46,145 bases of DNA from CAZLBC01 sp964557575 (GTDB taxonomy: Bacteria > Planctomycetota > Phycisphaerae > SM23-33), in the NCBI GenBank assembly GCA_964557575.1, contig CAZLBC010000032.1:1-46145 (forward strand), given 5' to 3'. Under the pieces are notes generated by a model. That model was not told where the DNA came from. It saw only the letters and a list, made by a program, of their open reading frames with translations, and searched no databases. Positions 26,733 to 35,450 of the stretch are shown here, piece by piece. Every line of letters starts with the position of its first letter. The stretch's first letter is position 1. The position numbers and the translations under genes were made by a program.

Positions 26733-27681
26733 CAACAAACTGCATACAGCGGTCCTCGACCTGCTGTACGACCAGTGGCGCGCACTGGGAACGCCCTTCC
26801 ACTCGTCAAATAAGACCCCGCACTCGTTCAACACGATTGATCCCGAAGCGTTATTATGGTGCTCTCTGGAGTTTTTCCCCGCCGACCCGAGGCTGCGGGT
26901 AGAGATACTGGAATGGTTGGCTCGATACAACAGACACCTCTGGCTTTCAAGGCTTGAAAAGATTTCCGGCGCATCGAAAAAAGATTCACGGTACGCGATT
27001 TTGATTGTATTGAAAAAGAGCCGGCTTTTCGGCAGGAAGATAGACGAGACTGCGTACGAACAGCTGCTATCCGCGACATACGGGGAACATTCCTGCCACA
27101 CCGTGAATTCGACGAATGAGTTACGGAAATGTTGCAATACTCTGGAGAATGAAATAACCAAGCTGGAATGCCGGGATCTGCAATCGGGCATTCCCGCCGG
27201 TCCGTACACGAGCCTGTTACGGGCCCGGGACGTGTTCGGCTGCGACGCGCGGCACTTGCTGCTGCTGTTGCTTTTGACGTTCCCCGGGGGTATCAATTTA
27301 CACAAAGCGTCCCGAATAATCGGCTATTCATACGGCAATGTGCATAACATCGCCAAAGGCTGGTGCGAGGCGGGGATTGTCTATTGCGAAAAAGGCGTGT
27401 ACGGCCTGAAAGACACCAGGCCCTGGAGGGACATACTGGACCTGCCGAAATCGGTGAAACTGATTCACTGGCAGCGCTTCTACGAGGCCGGGGTAGTGTT
27501 GCTCAGAAAGATCAAGAAGGGCATCGCCAATGAGCTGCGTTTTGAAAGTCCGGTGTTGCATTCGATTTTGTGCGATGCCTGGAGCGAGATTGAACAAAGC
27601 AGGCACAAACACGTGGACACTATTACCGCCCTGGGCTCAAAGCAATTAACGCAGCGCATCCTTTCCGCGTTCAGGCGCTGA
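26707..27681 (+). CDS. winged-HTH partner of the nucleotidyltransferase (putative antitoxin/regulator)
   Basis: 324 residues from ATG 26707; an upstream in-frame start at 26686 would overlap more deeply. Residues about 40-110 are helical (PEALLWCSLEFFPADPRLRVEILEWLARYNRHLWLSRLEKI). Residues about 196-235 form a winged helix-turn-helix (LHKASRIIGYSYGNVHNIAKGWCEAGIVYCEKGVYGL). The C-terminal 90 residues are helical with basic patches. A seven-Leu run at about residues 184-190 is hydrophobic but sits inside the HTH-adjacent helix rather than forming a clear membrane span. The pairing with a nucleotidyltransferase, overlap and low GC suggest a toxin-antitoxin or defence pair. The order (NTase first) is the reverse of classical AbiEi-AbiEii. 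Confidence 0.7.
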   Translation: MTDLLTTFSNKLHTAVLDLLYDQWRALGTPFHSSNKTPHSFNTIDPEALLWCSLEFFPADPRLRVEILEWLARYNRHLWLSRLEKISGASKKDSRYAILIVLKKSRLFGRKIDETAYEQLLSATYGEHSCHTVNSTNELRKCCNTLENEITKLECRDLQSGIPAGPYTSLLRARDVFGCDARHLLLLLLLTFPGGINLHKASRIIGYSYGNVHNIAKGWCEAGIVYCEKGVYGLKDTRPWRDILDLPKSVKLIHWQRFYEAGVVLLRKIKKGIANELRFESPVLHSILCDAWSEIEQSRHKHVDTITALGSKQLTQRILSAFRR

Positions 27682-27729
27682 AAACCGGTGGCTATCGCCT
27701 GTGCTACCTTTCCCCCGCCCTTCCCCGCC

Positions 27730-29700
27730 CTACAGCCCCCCGATCAGTGCCGTCCACCGCGCGGCGGCCGCTTCCACGTCCGCCAGGGACGCCCGCACGG
27801 CCGCGACGAACGCGTTGTCCTCCACCGTTCCCCTGACCGCCGCGAAATCGGCCCGCCGGACGTCCTCGTCGCCGTCCAGGCCGTACCCGATCATGCTGGC
27901 CGGGGCGAATTCTTTCTCCGCGTCTTTCATAACCAGCTCGGTCCCGCGGCGGTGGGCGTCGCGCCACTGCCGCAGGATCCCGACCACGTCGGCGGCGGTG
28001 AAATCCGCGAGTTTCTTCCCCGCCCGTTTTTCCAGGAGGTCCAAACACCAGGCCGCGTTGTACCGGTCGTAGGCGCCGCAGGCCTCGTCCAGCCGCCGCC
28101 GGAATGTATCGAGCGAGGCAATCCGTCCCGCGCCCGCGTCTCCGGCGATCTCGTCGATCACCGCGCGGGGGGCGAGCATCCCGGCGGCGTCGACCCAAGG
28201 GCCCGGCGCCTCCGGGCACCGGACGTCCAGGGCCTGTTTCATCTGGTCCAGGGACGCGGGAGTCTCGGCGGATTCAAGCTGCCGGATCACCACGTCGCCG
28301 ATGTACATTCGCACGGCGGTCTCGTAGGTCTCGACGGCCTTTTCGATCTTCGAACGTTTCAGCCACGCGCCGCTATACGCGATATCATCCTCATCGCCAC
28401 CGGCCATGTCTCCGAGAGCCTCGATTGCGGCGACCATGCTCCCGACCGTCCGCGGATTGAACAGGTCGAAGTGAATCCGGTCCAGCCTCCCGACGCCGTC
28501 GCAACGATCCCGGTCGGGCCACTTGTCGCTGTCGCGTTTCGTTCCGACCGTAAAGAGATTCATCGCCGGGGCGAGGAGGCTGCGTCCCTTCGATTCGAAG
28601 AGGTAGGAAAAGGGCATCGCCGACGTATCGACATTCGCGCAGTGCTTGCCGATGACCACCGTGAACGCCCCGACCCGGCAGGGCCACAACAGGCAGGAAA
28701 ATGAGCCGGTCTTGGCGCCGCGCTCGAGGACGCCCTGGTGGACCGGCCCGGTCTTGTACCTGTGATTGCTCTGGTTCGACCCGCTGCCGGCGTTGTAGAA
28801 CGACAGCATGGCGGCGATCAGGAGCGTGGACTTGTGGTGCGTGACGGTGTACGGCCCGGCGAAGAGGCAGGCGGCCTCCCCGCCGAAGCACTCGCAGTTG
28901 GCGAAGAACGCGCTGTCTTCCGCCGAGAACTGCTTGCCGATACGGACCCCCTGCCCCACGAAGCAGTTCTCGATCATCGCCCCGCCGTCGACGCGGGACC
29001 CGTCGAGGATGACGAATCCCTTCGCGACCACGTCGGCGCCCACGGCGGCGGGGTATTCCCCCCCGACAATCGTGCCCTCGTCAAGGCGCGACGCCCCCCG
29101 GACGATCGCGCGGGAACCGATCGTAACGTTCCTGATCTCTCCGCAGTTGAGCACCACGGCTCCCTCCCCGATCCGCCCGCGGGGCGGGGTCAGTTCGACG
29201 ACCCGGCCGGCGATCCATTCGCGCACCCGCTCGACGAACGGCGTATCGTGGCGGCGCGTCGCCAGCAGGTAGGCGGTCTGGGCGTCGAGTTCCGCGAAGA
29301 TCGGGATCTCCCGTCCGCCGCCGTTGTTAAGAATCTCTATCTCTCTACCGTTGCCGAACGCGGTCTCGCCGGATGTCACCAGGGAAGAGACGTCTTCCAC
29401 GAGGGCCCCGGGCCCCACGTCGCACCCGGAGAGTACGCCGACGTTCGCCACCCGGGCGCCGTCGCCGATCGAGCAATCGGCCACGCAGCAGCGGTACAGC
29501 CCGGCCGGCCGGGGCACGCCGTCGCCCGCGTCGATGGTGCCGTCCAGGGAACCGAGGTCGACCGGGCCGCGGAAATGAACGTTCCGGACGCGGCCCGGCG
29601 AGAAGCCGGGGGCAACCCTGACCTCGTCCCAGGACACCGCAACGCTGCCCAGTCGCTCGAGTTCCGCTTTCTGCGGATCCGTCAGCGGTATGCTGTCCAT
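27730..29700 (-). CDS. DUF4954 family protein (left-handed beta-helix)
   Basis: 656 residues. The N-terminal two thirds carries hexapeptide-like repeats of a left-handed beta helix: CVADCSIGDGARVANVGVLSGCDVGPGALVEDV, GRIGEGAVVLNCGEIRNVTIGSRAIVRGAS and DGSRVDGGAMIENCFVGQGVRIG. A segment follows with HHKSTLLIAAMLSFYNAGSGSNQSNHRYKTGPVHQG, diagnostic of DUF4954. The C-terminal third is helical. The fold resembles nucleotidyl- or acyltransferases acting on UDP-sugars, but the activity is unknown. Of two ATGs (29706, 29700) the second is preferred because AAAGG lies at proper spacing for it and abuts the first. It follows nagB by 58 nt, linking it to amino-sugar metabolism by context. Confidence 0.88.
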   Translation of the reverse strand: MDSIPLTDPQKAELERLGSVAVSWDEVRVAPGFSPGRVRNVHFRGPVDLGSLDGTIDAGDGVPRPAGLYRCCVADCSIGDGARVANVGVLSGCDVGPGALVEDVSSLVTSGETAFGNGREIEILNNGGGREIPIFAELDAQTAYLLATRRHDTPFVERVREWIAGRVVELTPPRGRIGEGAVVLNCGEIRNVTIGSRAIVRGASRLDEGTIVGGEYPAAVGADVVAKGFVILDGSRVDGGAMIENCFVGQGVRIGKQFSAEDSAFFANCECFGGEAACLFAGPYTVTHHKSTLLIAAMLSFYNAGSGSNQSNHRYKTGPVHQGVLERGAKTGSFSCLLWPCRVGAFTVVIGKHCANVDTSAMPFSYLFESKGRSLLAPAMNLFTVGTKRDSDKWPDRDRCDGVGRLDRIHFDLFNPRTVGSMVAAIEALGDMAGGDEDDIAYSGAWLKRSKIEKAVETYETAVRMYIGDVVIRQLESAETPASLDQMKQALDVRCPEAPGPWVDAAGMLAPRAVIDEIAGDAGAGRIASLDTFRRRLDEACGAYDRYNAAWCLDLLEKRAGKKLADFTAADVVGILRQWRDAHRRGTELVMKDAEKEFAPASMIGYGLDGDEDVRRADFAAVRGTVEDNAFVAAVRASLADVEAAAARWTALIGGL

Positions 29701-29758
29701 GTCCATCCTTTACGAAACGACGCGAATCACACTCGCGCGTTCGGTCGCGTCCGCCCGA

Positions 29759-30565
29759 TTACACTTCCGGGAGGCCGGCCAGCGTCTCTCTCTCGATATC
29801 CTTGAAATATTTGACCGTGCCAACCTTCAGTTCCATGGTGGCTTCCTCGTCGCAGACGATCATCGCGTGCTCGTGCAATTGCAGCATCGAAACGGTCCAC
29901 ATGTGGTTGACCCCGTGTTCCACGACCATCTGCAGCGCGCGTGCCTTCTTGTACCCGTTGATGATGATCAGCACCTCGTCGGCATCCAAGACCGTACCGA
30001 CGCCGACGGTCAGGGCAATCTTCGGCACCTTGGTCACGTCGTTGTCGAAAAACCGGGAATTGGCGAGCACCGTGTCGTAGGTGAGCGTCTTGATCCGTGT
30101 GCGGGAGGTCAGGGACGAGCCCGGTTCATTGAAGGCGATGTGGCCGTCGGGGCCGATGCCGCCGAGAAAGAGCCTGATGCCGCCGGCGTCCTCGATCCGC
30201 TGCTCGTAATCGCGACACTCCTGCTCAAGGTCGTCGGCGTTGCCGTTGAGAATATTTATGTTTTCCCTGGGAATATCGACATGCTTGAAGAGGTTGTCCC
30301 ACATGAAGTAATGGTAGCTCTCGGGATGATCCTCCGGGATGCCCACGTACTCGTCCATGTTGAAGGTGACGACGTTCTTGAACGATACCCGCCCTTGCTC
30401 GTGTAGTTTGACAAGCTCCCGGTAGGTGCCCAGGGGCGAGGAACCGGTGGGCAGGCCGAGGACGAACGGGGTGTCGGCGTCGGCCCACGCGTTGATCTTC
30501 CCGGCCGTGTAGCAGGCGGTCCATGTGCTCAGCGAATCGTAGTCCGGATACACGAGCATTCTCAT
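29759..30565 (-). CDS. nagB: glucosamine-6-phosphate deaminase
   Basis: This 268-residue enzyme converts glucosamine-6-phosphate to fructose-6-phosphate and ammonia. Typical NagB signatures are all present: LGLPTGSSPLGTYRELV, VTFNMDEYVGIPEDHPESYHYFMW with Asp in MDEY, and LFLGGIGPDGHIAFNEPGSSL with the catalytic Asp, His and Glu. IALTVGVGTVLDADEVLI and WTVSMLQLHEHAMIVCDEEA follow. Length matches the classical family. AGGAG sits six bases before ATG 30565. A promoter with TTGCCA/TATCAT lies about 45 nt upstream. It is likely cotranscribed with the downstream DUF4954 gene. Confidence 0.96.
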   Translation of the reverse strand: MRMLVYPDYDSLSTWTACYTAGKINAWADADTPFVLGLPTGSSPLGTYRELVKLHEQGRVSFKNVVTFNMDEYVGIPEDHPESYHYFMWDNLFKHVDIPRENINILNGNADDLEQECRDYEQRIEDAGGIRLFLGGIGPDGHIAFNEPGSSLTSRTRIKTLTYDTVLANSRFFDNDVTKVPKIALTVGVGTVLDADEVLIIINGYKKARALQMVVEHGVNHMWTVSMLQLHEHAMIVCDEEATMELKVGTVKYFKDIERETLAGLPEV

Positions 30566-30606
30566 TGCGCTCTCCTTGAAAGGGAATGGGGTCAAAATCG
30601 TGACAA

Positions 30607-30634
30607 ATGATACACCCCCCCGGCCGCGTGGCAA
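30607..30634 (-). promoter_or_regulatory. nagB promoter
   Basis: On the minus strand TTGCCA (30634-30629), 16 bp with a G-run, TATCAT (30612-30607). It lies about 42 nt ahead of the nagB start. Confidence 0.55.
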
Positions 30635-30713
30635 AACCATTTTGTGTTATATTTCCTCCAATATGTGAAACGCGCGTAATCCGGGAAAACAATACCCCGC
30701 CCCCTATTTTGGT

Positions 30714-30743
30714 TTGTCCGGCACATGAGACATTGCGTATAAA
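30714..30743 (+). promoter_or_regulatory. promoter of the 41-codon micro-ORF
   Basis: TTGTCC (30714-30719), 18 bp, TATAAA (30738-30743). It lies 42 nt upstream of the micro-ORF start. Confidence 0.5.
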
Positions 30744-30785
30744 TACATAGACCTGATAGCCGGGTTGTTTGAAAGGATTTGTGAT

Positions 30786-30911
30786 ATGTATGATGTGTAT
30801 GAAAAACGTGATGTGTGTGGTGCTACGCCTGGTGAGGTTTTGCTGTATGCTGCTGTACTCGCCGCGGGAATCTATACCGCGGTGAGTGGTATAATCACCA
30901 TAATGAGTTGA
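30786..30911 (+). CDS. 41-residue single-pass membrane micropeptide
   Basis: ATG 30786 to TGA 30909-30911. It has AAAGGA eight bases upstream and a promoter-like pair of hexamers before that. The peptide starts MYDVYEKRDVCGATPGE. It then has one hydrophobic helix (VLLYAAVLAAGIYTAV) and ends SGIITIMS. The region around it has no other gene. Small hydrophobic peptides like this can be type I toxins or regulators of membrane complexes, but there is no sequence match to a known family that I recognise. Promoter, ribosome-binding site and a clean helix favour a real gene. Confidence 0.5.
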   Translation: MYDVYEKRDVCGATPGEVLLYAAVLAAGIYTAVSGIITIMS

Positions 30912-31290
30912 TCTGTCGTACCGCCATTTTGGCGTTTCACCACACGGTCGGTAATCATGGATTGAGCCTGCAACGACGGAGACGGCAGGGGGCGCTTTCT
31001 ATCTTTTTTCCTGGGATACCATCAGGGGGTTACGCTGCGCCGGCCGCGCTGAACAGGACCCGGAGGAGGTATTTTACTCACTGGCCGATAGGAGATTGCA
31101 ACTGCAGATAAATAAAGAGGTAAGCCGAAAAGCAGGGACGGCCCCTTCAGGGACCGTCCCTGCTTTTCGGCACTGCATATACAGTAGCAATATCATAGGT
31201 GAGGCCGAATCGGTCAGTTCGAATATTTTAAACTCCCGGCCGATAAGCAGATTGATCGTATTTTTTGAGTATTTCTTCCCCTCTTTGAAA
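30912..31290. other. gene-free leader region between the micro-ORF and the gyrB promoter
   Basis: About 380 bp with no supported ORF. It contains the strong hairpin at 31124-31171 and otherwise lower-GC unique sequence. No RNA family is recognised. Confidence 0.5.
31124..31171. repeat. 18-bp perfect-stem hairpin with GGGACGG core
   Basis: The arms 31124-31141 and 31154-31171 are exact reverse complements (18 bp). A further CCC/GGG inside continues the stem past a one-base bulge. No T-run follows, so it is more likely a palindromic repeat of REP/MITE type, or an RNA processing element, than an intrinsic terminator. The core GGGACGG recurs in the repeats near 38630 and 42513. Confidence 0.7.
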
Positions 31291-31319
31291 TTGGAATCGG
31301 CGGTGTTTTATGCGATAAT
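31291..31319 (+). promoter_or_regulatory. gyrB promoter
   Basis: TTGGAA (31291-31296), 17 bp, GATAAT (31314-31319). The inferred leader to the GTG start at 31428 is about 100 nt. Confidence 0.6.
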
Positions 31320-31427
31320 ACAGGTTTGTCGCGAAGACCGCGAACACGGCACCGCCTGCCCGGTGGCATCGCTGTCGGAAGAACGGATAATTCCGCCCGA
31401 AACACGAGTTATGGAGAGAGACCCGAC

Positions 31428-33974
31428 GTGCCCAAAAAAGACGATTCATCTGATTCGAAAAAAGAAACTCCGCAGCAGGAGGCCCGTTACAGCGAAGATA
31501 ACATAAAGGTTCTGAAGGGCCTGACCGCGGTGCGCAAACGCCCGGGCATGTATATCGGGGACACCGAGACCCGGGGTCTCCACCACCTGGTCTGGGAACT
31601 CGTCGACAACGCCATCGACGAAGCGATGGCCGGCCGATGCAGCAAAATCGGCGTGTCGATTCATCCCGACAACTCGGTCACCGTCAGCGACGACGGCGTC
31701 GGTATACCCGTCGGTGAACATCCGACCGAAAAAATATCGACCCTCGAGGTGGTATTCTGCAAACTGCACGCCGGGGGAAAATTCGACCACGGCGTGTACA
31801 AGGTCTCCGGGGGACTCCACGGCGTGGGCGCGTCGGTCGTCAACGCGCTGAGCGAGTGGCTCGAGGCCGAAGTCGTCCGGGACGGCGAGGAGGACATCTA
31901 CCGGATGACGTTCGAAAAGGGGGTCAAGACCACCGACCTCAAGAAAGTCGGCAAACGAAAAAAACGGGGGACCCGGATTACCTTCCGGCCCGACCCGGAG
32001 ATCTTCCCCGCGATCAATTTCCGCTACGAACTCATGGCCACCCGGCTCCGCGAACTGGCGTACCTCAATGAGGACCTCAGGATCAAGCTCGTCGACGAGC
32101 GATCCGACCGGGAAGATGAATTCAGGTTCAACGACGGCCTCGCCGCGTTCGTCAAGCACCTCAACGAAGACAAGGACACGCTGCACACGCCGATCCTCAT
32201 CCGCCGCCACGACGAGGAGGCACACCTCGCCTGCGACGTCGTGATCCAGTACAACGACAGTTACAACGAAACGATTTTTTCGTTTGCGAATAATATCAAC
32301 ACCGTGGAGGGCGGGACCCACCTCTCCGGTTTCAGGAGCGCGCTGACCAGGACGGTCAACTACCATGCCAAGAACGCGAACCTGTTGAAAAAGGATAAGC
32401 CGCCGTCGGGTGATGACCTGCGAGAAGGGCTGACGGCGGTCATCTCGGTCAAGGTCGCGGAACCGCAGTTCGAGGGCCAGACCAAGACGAAGCTCGGCAA
32501 CAGCGAGGTCGAGACGTTCGTCACGCAGACGGTCAACGACCAGCTCGGTTCATGGCTCGAACAGCACCCCGGCGAATCCAAGCGCATAATCAACAAGGCG
32601 ATCGCCGCGAAACAGGCCCGGGAGGCCGCCCGGAAGGCCCGTGACCTGACGCGGCGCAAGGGCGCGCTCTCCAGCGGTTCGCTGCCCGGCAAACTTGCGG
32701 ACTGCCGGTCCAAGGACCGGGAATCGACTGAAATTTTCCTCGTCGAGGGAGACTCGGCGGGAGGATCGGCAAAGCAGGGGCGCGACAGCAATACCCAGGC
32801 GATCCTGCCGCTGCGGGGTAAAATACTGAACGTGGAAAAATCGCGGCTCGACCGGATACTCAATTTCAACGAGATCCAGACGATTATCTCCGCGATGGGC
32901 TGCGGTATCGGGGAGGACGAATTCGATCCGGACAAAAGGCGGTACGAAAAGATCGTCATCATGACCGACGCCGACGTGGACGGGAGCCACATCAGGACGC
33001 TGCTGCTGACGTTTTTCTTCCGGCACATGAAACCCTTGATCACGGGCGGACACGTGTTCATAGCCCAACCGCCGCTGTATTACGTCAAGCGGAAAAAGCG
33101 CGGCCGGTTCGTCCACGATGAGAAGGAAATGCAGCAGACCCTTCTGGACATGGCGATAGAGAACACGTCTTTGGAAATACGCGAATACATCGATGGGAAC
33201 GCAGAGGTGGTATCGACCTTCAGCGGCAAGAAACTGCGGGAACTCGTCGAGTTGCTCGATCACCTCAACAGCTACACCACGGTCGTCCAGCGGCGGGGAT
33301 TGTCCTTCAAGATGCTGATGGACAATCGTTCCGACGCGGGCAAGCTGCCCACCCACTGGATCGCCATGGACGACCGAAATCTCTTCTTCACGACCGCACG
33401 CGAGTACGACCGGTTTCTCGCGAAACGCGCCGACCGGCTGCTGGAAAACGGCAACGGCGACGAGGCGGGTGACGAGGAGGAGCAGGCTGAAGAGATCACC
33501 GACGAAAAAGGGAAAAAACGGGCGCTGCGCCTGGTGAGGAAACGATCCGAACTGCACGAGGTAAAGGAAATCGAGAAAATCATTGCGAAGCTGAAGTCGC
33601 GCGGCATCAGTATCGAGGATTACTTCCTGACCCGGGAAGAAACCGTCACGGGAGAACTGCCGCCGGCCAAGTACGTGCTGACCACCGATAACGGGGACGT
33701 CGCTGTCGATAACGTCGCGAAGATAGCGGAGGCGGTCCGCAACGTCGGCAGGGAGGGAATCGAGATAAAGCGGTACAAGGGGCTGGGGGAAATGAACGCC
33801 GATGAACTGTGGGAAACCACCATGGACCCCGAGCGCAGGATACTCCTGCGCGTTCAGGCGGATGAAGCCGAAGAGGCCGAGAGGATGTTCTCGCTGCTCA
33901 TGGGCGACAACGTCGAACGGCGGCGTCAGTTTATAGAGGAAAACGCCCTGGAGGTCAAAAACCTGGACGTGTAG
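31428..33974 (+). CDS. gyrB: DNA gyrase subunit B
   Basis: 848 residues. The GHKL ATPase domain has LKGLTAVRKRPGMYIGD, LVDNAIDEAMAG, VSDDGVGIPV and KVSGGLHGVGASVVNALS. The transducer domain follows. The TOPRIM domain has EIFLVEGDSAGGSAKQGRD, LPLRGKILNVEKSR and IVIMTDADVDGSHIRTLLL. An extra segment of about 170-200 residues with an acidic Glu-rich stretch (NGDEAGDEEEQAEEITDEKG) lies between TOPRIM halves. The tail KRYKGLGEMNADELWETTMDPE completes the enzyme. It supplies the ATP-driven negative supercoiling activity with GyrA. GTG 31428 is chosen: GGAGAGAG is upstream and homology starts there; the longer frame from 31326 is not supported. It is not next to recF/dnaN or gyrA. Confidence 0.95.
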   Translation: MPKKDDSSDSKKETPQQEARYSEDNIKVLKGLTAVRKRPGMYIGDTETRGLHHLVWELVDNAIDEAMAGRCSKIGVSIHPDNSVTVSDDGVGIPVGEHPTEKISTLEVVFCKLHAGGKFDHGVYKVSGGLHGVGASVVNALSEWLEAEVVRDGEEDIYRMTFEKGVKTTDLKKVGKRKKRGTRITFRPDPEIFPAINFRYELMATRLRELAYLNEDLRIKLVDERSDREDEFRFNDGLAAFVKHLNEDKDTLHTPILIRRHDEEAHLACDVVIQYNDSYNETIFSFANNINTVEGGTHLSGFRSALTRTVNYHAKNANLLKKDKPPSGDDLREGLTAVISVKVAEPQFEGQTKTKLGNSEVETFVTQTVNDQLGSWLEQHPGESKRIINKAIAAKQAREAARKARDLTRRKGALSSGSLPGKLADCRSKDRESTEIFLVEGDSAGGSAKQGRDSNTQAILPLRGKILNVEKSRLDRILNFNEIQTIISAMGCGIGEDEFDPDKRRYEKIVIMTDADVDGSHIRTLLLTFFFRHMKPLITGGHVFIAQPPLYYVKRKKRGRFVHDEKEMQQTLLDMAIENTSLEIREYIDGNAEVVSTFSGKKLRELVELLDHLNSYTTVVQRRGLSFKMLMDNRSDAGKLPTHWIAMDDRNLFFTTAREYDRFLAKRADRLLENGNGDEAGDEEEQAEEITDEKGKKRALRLVRKRSELHEVKEIEKIIAKLKSRGISIEDYFLTREETVTGELPPAKYVLTTDNGDVAVDNVAKIAEAVRNVGREGIEIKRYKGLGEMNADELWETTMDPERRILLRVQADEAEEAERMFSLLMGDNVERRRQFIEENALEVKNLDV

Positions 33975-33998
33975 GCTGGGCTGCGCCCCGGCGCCGGC

Positions 33999-34940
33999 TC
34001 AACAGTGCTCCCGGTACCAGGCGACGGAGCGCTTCAGGCCCTCTTGAACGAATACCGCGGGCCGATACCCGATCGACTCGGTTGCGCGGGAGATATCCGC
34101 CAGCGAGTGTTTCACGTCACCCGGACGGGGCTCCAGGAAGGCCGGTTCGCTGTCGATCGCGAATATCTCCCCGAGATACCCGAGTATCTCCAGCAGGCTC
34201 GTCGATTGACCGCAGGCGATATTGACCGCCCTGCCGTCGCAGACGGCGGCCGGGGCCCGCATCGCGAGCAGGTTGGCGTTGCACACGTTTTCGATAAAGC
34301 AGAAGTCGCGGCTCTGTCGACCGCCACCGTACACGACAGGCCGCTGCCCGGACATCAGGGAGGAAACAAACGCGGGGATCACCGCCGCGTACGGTCCCGC
34401 GGGGTCCTGCCGCGGTCCGAAAACGTTGAAATACCGCAGGGTCATCGTTTCCATCCCCCAGGTGCGCGCCCAGGCCCGGACGTATGCCTCGGCCGCGACC
34501 TTTGTCGCCGCGTAGGGACTTTCCGGCAGGAGCCGCATGTCCTCGTGCTTCGGCGATTCTTCCCGGTTGCCGTACACGCTCGATGATCCGGCGAACAGGA
34601 CGCGCGCGACGCCCGCCGCACGAGCGGCCTCAAGGACGGCAAGGGTGCCGCCGACATTGACGTCGTGGCTGGTACCCGGATCCTCGACGCTCCGGGGAAC
34701 CGAACCGAGCGCCGCCTGGTGAAATACGCCGCTGCATCCCCGGATCGCCCGCGCCACCGCGTCCGCGTCGCGGATATCCCCCTCAACCAGCTCGATATCT
34801 CCCATCACGTCCTCGATGTTTTCCCGCCGGCCGGTGGAAAAATTGTCGATGACCGCCACGGCCTCACCGTCTTCGAGCAGACGGCGCACGAGGTTTGAGC
34901 CGATGAAACCCGCGCCGCCGGTTACCAGGTATTTTCGCAT
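33999..34940 (-). CDS. UDP-sugar 4-epimerase (WbpP/GalE-like extended SDR)
   Basis: 313 residues. It has the NAD-binding GGAGFIGSNLVRRLLEDG, VIDNFSTGRRENI and GCSGVFHQAALGSVPRSVEDP. Catalytic residues are Ser in AGSSSVYG and the YxxxK of SPYAATKVAAE. LRYFNVFGPRQDPAGPYAAVIPAF with GGGRQSRDFCFIENVCNANLLA follows. The HQAALGSVPRS segment is typical of WbpP-type UDP-GlcNAc 4-epimerases, which make UDP-GalNAc for surface polysaccharides. GGAGAAC precedes the ATG. It is last of the maf-DUF192-epimerase run, 41 nt after the DUF192 gene. Confidence 0.88.
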   Translation of the reverse strand: MRKYLVTGGAGFIGSNLVRRLLEDGEAVAVIDNFSTGRRENIEDVMGDIELVEGDIRDADAVARAIRGCSGVFHQAALGSVPRSVEDPGTSHDVNVGGTLAVLEAARAAGVARVLFAGSSSVYGNREESPKHEDMRLLPESPYAATKVAAEAYVRAWARTWGMETMTLRYFNVFGPRQDPAGPYAAVIPAFVSSLMSGQRPVVYGGGRQSRDFCFIENVCNANLLAMRAPAAVCDGRAVNIACGQSTSLLEILGYLGEIFAIDSEPAFLEPRPGDVKHSLADISRATESIGYRPAVFVQEGLKRSVAWYREHC

Positions 34941-34981
34941 GATATCTGTTCTCCGTACAATGGCACTGTGTCAGCCCCCGC

Positions 34982-35449
34982 TCATTCCGCGGCCCGCGTA
35001 TCCACGCCCGCGAACCGGACGGCATCCCCGCGCGCGATGCCCGCCGCGGCGACGGTGCCTCCCCTGACTTCCAGGGCATACACGGCGGGCCGCTCGGAGG
35101 TGTACACCCGCCTGCCCGCGCAATCCGGTTCGACCCTCATCGCCGCCGTGCAGACGACGCGCATGTCCGCCCCGATGAACACGGCATCCAGCGGGTGGGC
35201 GCAGTCCCGCATGCAGAGGCGGATGATCCGCGGTTCGGGATAGATAAAGAGCATGCCGCGATCCGGCGGAATATCCGATCGGCCGCTCAATCCGTCATAC
35301 CGCCGCCGCGCCGTGCGGGCCGTTTCGACCGTCCATTCCCGGTCGCCGATCCGGACGACGGGGCCCTCCCGGCTCATGTCCTTCCCGGCACAGCAGGAAA
35401 GCGCAAAGGCGAGGGGCAGGAAAACGAGCGTCTTCGGGCGCCGCTGCAC
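34982..35449 (-). CDS. DUF192 lipoprotein
   Basis: 155 residues from GTG 35449, which sits one base after the maf stop codon. The resulting N-terminus (MQRRPKTLVFLPLAFALSCC) is a lipoprotein signal with Cys about residue 19-20. An upstream ATG at 35482 would overlap maf and bury the signal. The body is the DUF192 fold: RYDGLSGRSDIPPDRGMLFIYP, CMRDCAHPLDAVFIGADMRVV and VYALEVRGGTVAAAGIARGD. DUF192 proteins are small beta-rich, usually extracytoplasmic proteins of unknown function. Coupling to maf is tight but the functional link is unclear. Confidence 0.85.
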   Translation of the reverse strand: MQRRPKTLVFLPLAFALSCCAGKDMSREGPVVRIGDREWTVETARTARRRYDGLSGRSDIPPDRGMLFIYPEPRIIRLCMRDCAHPLDAVFIGADMRVVCTAAMRVEPDCAGRRVYTSERPAVYALEVRGGTVAAAGIARGDAVRFAGVDTRAAE

Positions 35450-35450
35450 G

